Below are positions 58,958 to 64,000 of a DNA stretch of 64,000 nt, piece by piece. Origin of the DNA: Ceratodon purpureus (lineage: Eukaryota > Streptophyta > Bryopsida > Pseudoditrichales > Ditrichaceae); assembly GCA_014871385.1 (NCBI GenBank), contig CM026427.1, forward strand, positions 17,617,055 through 17,681,054, given 5' to 3'. The first letter of the stretch is position 1, and each line of letters starts with the position of its first letter. A program made the position numbers and the translations under genes. The notes under the pieces were generated by a model. It searched no databases. It saw only the letters and a program-made list of their open reading frames with translations, and was not told the origin of the DNA.

Positions 58958-61900
58958 GAGCCAACACCTTGAGGCTTAGAAGCATCCTCATGTGGAACTT
59001 TATAAGGTGGCTTGAATGATCACTTTTACCCCTCCATCCGTCAAGTCCTAGTCTTTCTCTCATGCTTGTTCATCATCTCATCATTCTACCTAAGTTCTAA
59101 TTCTTAATGCATCCTTCCCTAGAATGTTGGAGTACGAGGCGAAGAACCACAAATTTCCAATATCTTAGAATGCCTTGGTGGCTTTTGTAACCAAGGCATA
59201 TTGTCAATTTAACTTTATCACCTTTATTCTTTAATCCTTGATTCATATATCATTTCTAATCAACTCTTTTATATTCTCATTTAGATTGGAGGTAATAAAA
59301 AATTCTACTTTAATGGTAAGCTTGTGTAGAAGCCTGCTATGGCCCTTGTCGCAGGGATCTCTCATCCTTCTTTGGAAGACCCTTCCAAGAACGAGCAAGT
59401 TTAGAACTTCTTCAAGTTGATAGTTGGATTTATAGAGGATTCCTTTAGGATGATGGGACACTCTTTCTCTTTTGTTTTGAAAACCCTCAGATCAACAAGG
59501 AGTTGTTTAACTTCTTTAATATAAACAAAGTAAAAGTGAAGGAGGAGTGGACCATCATCAATGCCCTTCGCCTATGTCATCTTCGGAATTGCTTCAAATT
59601 TTTGTAAGAATTATTCTACACCTCTTTGCCTTTCACCTCTTTCTCTTCATTCAACAGGAACTAAATTCTACTTGCCTTGTAGACCGTCAAGTTCAAGGCA
59701 TTTGTACTTCTTTGTTCTTTTGGCGGTGTAGTAACAATGCCTCCAACCAGTTGCTGATTGCCCCAAATCCCCGCTATGGTAACATTGACTTAGACGGGAC
59801 CAAAGGAAAAATCACTTTCTCTTCTCTACTTGCTAGTCATTGGCCTTTCTCCCAGCAACAACATTACTGCTTATGTCGTTGTAGGACCAAGTAAACTCCT
59901 TTATTCTTCTAGTTGCTATTTTTAATTTGTGTCTAGACGTTGTGCTAGACTTTTTGAATTTTTCAAGAGCTTTGGTACGTGCAACTTCAACCACAAAAGG
60001 AGAGTATTGTTGTCTTAGAGGGAGATTCTAGCATTATTGAGGAAGTCATGAAGTCACTCCAGGTTGCTGCAACCTCCGCTCCTACGTTTGATTAGTCCCA
60101 GCTTCTACTCATTTCAGATGACGATGAAGCTCTTTTTTGATGAGAACAAGAAATTCAAGAGTAAATCATTCTCAAAATTTAATATATAGGTTTTCTCATT
60201 TTTAATTATATGGATTCTAACCTTTAGTGCTCTTGTAGTATGTTGAAGTTGCCCTCTTTTTGGTTTGTCTCTAGCTTACCTTCAATTTCATTTTAACAGC
60301 TGCAAGTTGATGTTGAGGCTATGGCACTTGCTTATGCGGAAGACTATTCGAATAGCTCTAGTTCATCTTCTAATCCATGTCAGAATTATGACCTTAGAGT
60401 ACTTCTTTTATTAATCATGACAAGCCTTTAGAGAGCAAGAATGAGTTTATAGCCTAGTTTCAACTTCATGTTCAAGGTTGTTCTTTATATAAAAGTAGAC
60501 TTCATCTCCTTGGTGGTGCATAATCTTATATTTTGTATACTTAACGTTAATATGTTGAATTCACTTCTTCACAAAAATCATGCGAAGCTTGGTCATTGTA
60601 TTTTTAATCTTCTCTAATTTAATATTGTTGGCTACCTTGTAGAATTTAAAGTGGGCTTCTCCAATATTGTTGGCAATGTCAATATTAGAGGAGGAGAGAA
60701 GATGCAAAATGGCAAGCCTTTCCAAAAATGAAAAAAGAGTTTTACAGAAATACTTGAATTATTGAGAAGGTATTATATTTATCAAAGAATTCTCAAATTA
60801 TCATAAGTCAAGATAAGGAAGTAATAAATTCTAAAATATATTAAACCATTGGGACAATAGAGTAATTAAACAACAATAAAGTTTTTTGGCCTTAAATCAT
60901 AAAAATTACCAATGAACATAATTGATACTCATTAATCTAGAAATTAATTTTAACTGATTCACGTTTTGTTGGCACATGTCTTAGGTTCAATGAAAATATT
61001 TTTCTACTTATAAAAATAATCTATAAAAAAAATAATCTAATTTAGAAGATTTTGTTGAATATGGTATGTAATTTTCTAACTCAAAGATGGAGTTAGAGTA
61101 GAGTGAAAAAAAAAGTATCAAAAGCTATAGTTGTTGAAGATAGCATGTTGATAATTAAAAAATATTATATTCAAAAATTTTAAGAGTGAAGCAAGTGGAC
61201 TGCCATCATTAGATTCAAGAGGAATATATAAATCATTCTTTTTCTCGAGCACATGAAATGAAGAGAAAGAAATTTAATTCTTATTTGAATGATTTATAAG
61301 TGATTAAAATACCTTGATAAAAAATAATTTAGTTGCTTTATGATTTATATTATATTAATTACAATGAAACAAATTATGACAAAATTGCATGTATAATGTG
61401 ATATAAATAATATTTGATTACTATTACTTGATAGTTTTTGGATAAAAGATAAAGGGATGAGATGGAGAACATTTGAAAACCTGTAGATTAATACTTAACC
61501 CCTAAAGCTGCCAATGGACCAAACTAGTGTGCTGAAATTCTTCGCAAGCAGTTTACTCATAGAAGCATGATTGTAATGAGAAAGTTACAAACACCTCAGT
61601 TGTAGGCCTACCTTTGTAGAAAATTAAAATATTTTTTAAAAATAAATAATGAACATTTTTGTGGATTTTGTGCCCTAGGTGAGGCTTATATTTGTGTATT
61701 TGAAGGAGACTAAAGAAAGAATACGTTTCAGTCAGGGTGTTGAACTATAGAATTCAGACTGTATTTGGAAGATTTTGTTCACCGGTTACTGCGGATTGAG
61801 TTTCTAAGACGTAGAAATACAAATTCTTATATATCTCATACACATGCTATATGGTTATCATGGAGGGAAGTCTCTTAATTGTTTAACATTTTCTATTCTG

Positions 61901-63210
61901 AATGGCTGCATGGTGTCTCTATTTTCCTTGTGCGAAAATTTTGAAATCGAGGTGGACTCGGTTCTAGGCTTGTGATCGAGATTACAGCGGGAATCGAGGT
62001 GAGTATAGGAAAGAAGCACACTCAAAGCAAACGGAGAGCTGGAATTTGGGTAGGAAGAAACACGGGATCACTATGCATGAATTATTTTTTAGCGATTGGA
62101 AAACTGCATTGCAAGCAATATTACAAAATTGATTACAATCCAAAGCAATCTGTGTTATTCAGGAAGTTAGGGTTACAAACCTCGGAGTTAGTGCCTTGTT
62201 GTATGCGGACAAGGTTTGCGGCTCTGATTCCGTTTGTTCACTAAGATAATGGGTTCTGAACATTGAAGTGTCCTTGTTGGAATCAACGGAGGAGATTGGC
62301 ATACGGTCATTGATTTGTTGTATTCGTTATTATGTTCATTTATGCAGTCCTCTTGTTAAAGTCGTCGGTTTGCATATACTTGTGAGTCAGAGTAGAATGC
62401 TCTCTCCATGTTGTTGCGAGATGGATTGAAGGAGAATTTTGAGCCATTATATTGAAACTTACGATTTCACCTTGGGTATATTGAAGAATTTCAAGATTCC
62501 ATGAAGCAGTGGAAGACTTCCACACCCACCTTTTGAATCATTATTGCGAAGGGCGGATAAGGCAATCAAAGATTGGGCATCTAGCTGTAGAGTTTCAGCT
62601 TCGAGTAGTCATGTCCTTGTGTGTTGTTTAGACTCTACCTTCCTTTTGTCATCACCAAAACCAACTATTGGATTTCCGCGAGGATATTTTACGGCATAGA
62701 TATTTCATTAGTACCTTTTTATTATAGTATGGCCGCAAAAGTGCTTAGCTCGGTTGATAGACACAATTTTCCAGAGAACATACGCAACATTATCAAGTGC
62801 GAAGTTTGGCCAGAAATGAAGGAAGAAGCACCAGGAGAATGCAGTCAGGGGATCCGCGGAGTACAAGGATACAAGGAGTGCATGACAAAGATCAACTTCA
62901 ACGAAACATTGCAAGGACAAAGTGCAAGAAGACGACTAAGAACGACACACTAGAGCGAACGGAGACCGAACGAAAACCGAACGGAGAGAGACACAAAAGC
63001 CGTGCAAGACGGCGAGGGACAACCGAGAATGCACTAGTGATACCACTTAAGGTTAAAAACAATGACAAACCGACACCATGACAGTGAGGAAAGTGAAGAA
63101 ATGTTGATGGATTTGGGCCACAAGGGGGATACAATGACTATATGTGTGGAAGTACCTCCTAACAGGTAGAGGCAAAGAAAGAGGGGGGAACCAAGCCACA
63201 GGAGAGAAGC
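58958..63210. other. no recognisable gene
   Basis: AT-rich in 60.5-61.9 kb, more balanced elsewhere. Short frames, for example 62621-62953 and 59547-59894, show no family motif. No transposon ends were found by eye. Confidence 0.4.
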
Positions 63211-63638
63211 TATTGAAGTTAAAAGGAGAAGAGAGATGGTTGCTCTAACAAGTGTAGCACTCAAAGTAGTACAAACAATGAATGGAGTGAGATATGAGCT
63301 TCTTTCGAAGCCCTTTACTTAAAGTACTTGGTTGCACATCTCTAAGGGACTCTAAAGGGACATTCCAAGCCACTTGCAAGTCCCTCTAGGACACGTGGCA
63401 CTCATGGCCTCCCCTAAGACTTAGCCACAACCCACTTGTCCTTCCAACCTTATCATTGACTCCGCTTAGTCAATGCAAGTGGGCTAGTCCTTATCTCTTC
63501 ACCTACTCATGCCACATATGCACCATGTGGTAAATCACCTCTCTCCCTTTTCTCCCCTTTTACTTCCCTTCTTCTAATTCTACCTCATTGCAAACTCTAT
63601 GTACAATGCCTTAACTACGAGCTACCTAAACTCCAACA
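63211..63638 (-). repeat. copia 3' LTR (copy E)
   Basis: A 428-bp LTR in reverse orientation. On its own strand it begins TGTTGGAGTTTAGG directly after a purine tract (GCAAAGTGGGAG), the polypurine tract, and ends CTTCAATA at 63211. It belongs to the element whose coding part runs off the window. Confidence 0.9.
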
Positions 63639-64000
63639 CTCCCACTTTGCGAGTAGTTACCTTCTCGCAATCCCATGGCCTTTGCTAATCGATGGTGCCT
63701 CTCCTTCGCAAGTGCCTTTGTCAACACATCCGCCACCATGTCCTCCGTTGGGCAATACCTCAAGCTTATCTTGCCGCTCTCTAACTTCTCACGAATGAAG
63801 TGATGTTGAACATCAATGTGCTTCGTGTGTGAGTGTGTGTGGGGTTCTTTGCCAATGCAATGCACCCTTGGTTATCACACATGATGGTCGTTGCATCAAC
63901 TTGGATACACCCAACATCACCTAGAAGCTTGAGAAGCCAAATGGCTTCCTTGGTGCTTTGGCTAGTGGCCATGTACTCCGCCTCCGTTGTGGACAAGGCA
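63639..64000 (-). pseudogene. copia RNase H domain, 3' end of an element, one frameshift
   Basis: The C-terminal RNase H of a copia polyprotein reads STTEAEYMATSQSTKEAIWL, then MCDNQGCIALAKNP. A one-base slip follows in a CA-rich run (about 63830-63845), and HIDVQHHFIREKLESGKISL through DVLTKALAKERHHRLAKAMG continues in another frame. It is better preserved than the copy at 55200-55542 (DNQG intact). The 3' LTR follows directly; the remainder lies beyond the window. Confidence 0.9.

Noticed and set aside
58958..58969. GAGCCAACA taken as the end of solo LTR D, mirroring TGTTGG
   Set aside because: The other LTR copies diverge right after CAATA, and the GAGC flank fits a target duplication instead.
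1..64000. CRISPR arrays, rRNA or tRNA genes
   Set aside because: No regularly spaced repeats of that type and no recognisable rRNA or cloverleaf sequence were seen; tRNA detection by eye is weak, so single tRNAs could be missed.

Overview
The window looks like nuclear DNA of a land plant with a large, repeat-rich genome. Evidence is GT-AG introns, a DUF538 gene, fragments of a group IV calcium-dependent protein kinase, and plant-type Ty1/copia and CACTA elements. I cannot name the species. All calls come from reading the sequence; splice junctions were placed by hand from reading frame and GT/AG borders.

Layout. (1) 1-1193: reverse-strand leader and gag of a Ty1/copia element, cut by the window edge; 1194-2700 is unassigned. 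(2) About 3191-8545: an intron-rich gene (18 internal introns placed) ending in a Crypton/DUF3504-type tyrosine recombinase domain, with three 44-bp GC-rich palindromes in its introns. It carries one frameshift and one in-frame stop. (3) 9743-10363: a possible small GC-rich gene, followed by a 490-bp inverted-repeat element (11234-11723). (4) 11994-34812: a complete 22.8-kb CACTA (En/Spm) transposon with matching CACTAGTAGGAATT ends and TAA duplications. Its right half holds two divergent genes: a TNP2-type transposase (minus strand, five in-frame stops) and a TnpA/Transposase_24-type protein (plus strand, fully open over nine exons). Its left half holds pieces of a captured CPK gene and several unrecognised reading frames. 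(5) About 37354-38790: a decayed gene of an unnamed plant family with SDGC and HGK motifs. (6) 38783-44107: a piggyBac transposon with matching terminal inverted repeats and all three catalytic aspartates, but two in-frame TGA codons. (7) 44524-45276: a short TTAA-flanked inverted-repeat element. (8) 46727-47194: an intact DUF538 gene in AT-rich DNA. (9) 49916-55895: a decayed copia element with a solo LTR nested in its leader; then a solo LTR (58551-58957) and the 3' end of another copia element (63211-64000, minus).

How it fits together. Almost everything is mobile DNA at different stages of decay. Many broken frames keep their register and are interrupted by TAG, TGA or TAA where the family expects CAG, CGA, CAA or TGG, which fits C-to-T decay of silenced DNA. 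The TnpA-like gene and the DUF538 gene are the clearest intact coding regions. The most unusual items are the Crypton-like recombinase gene with its intronic palindromes, the kinase capture inside the CACTA element, and the piggyBac element.
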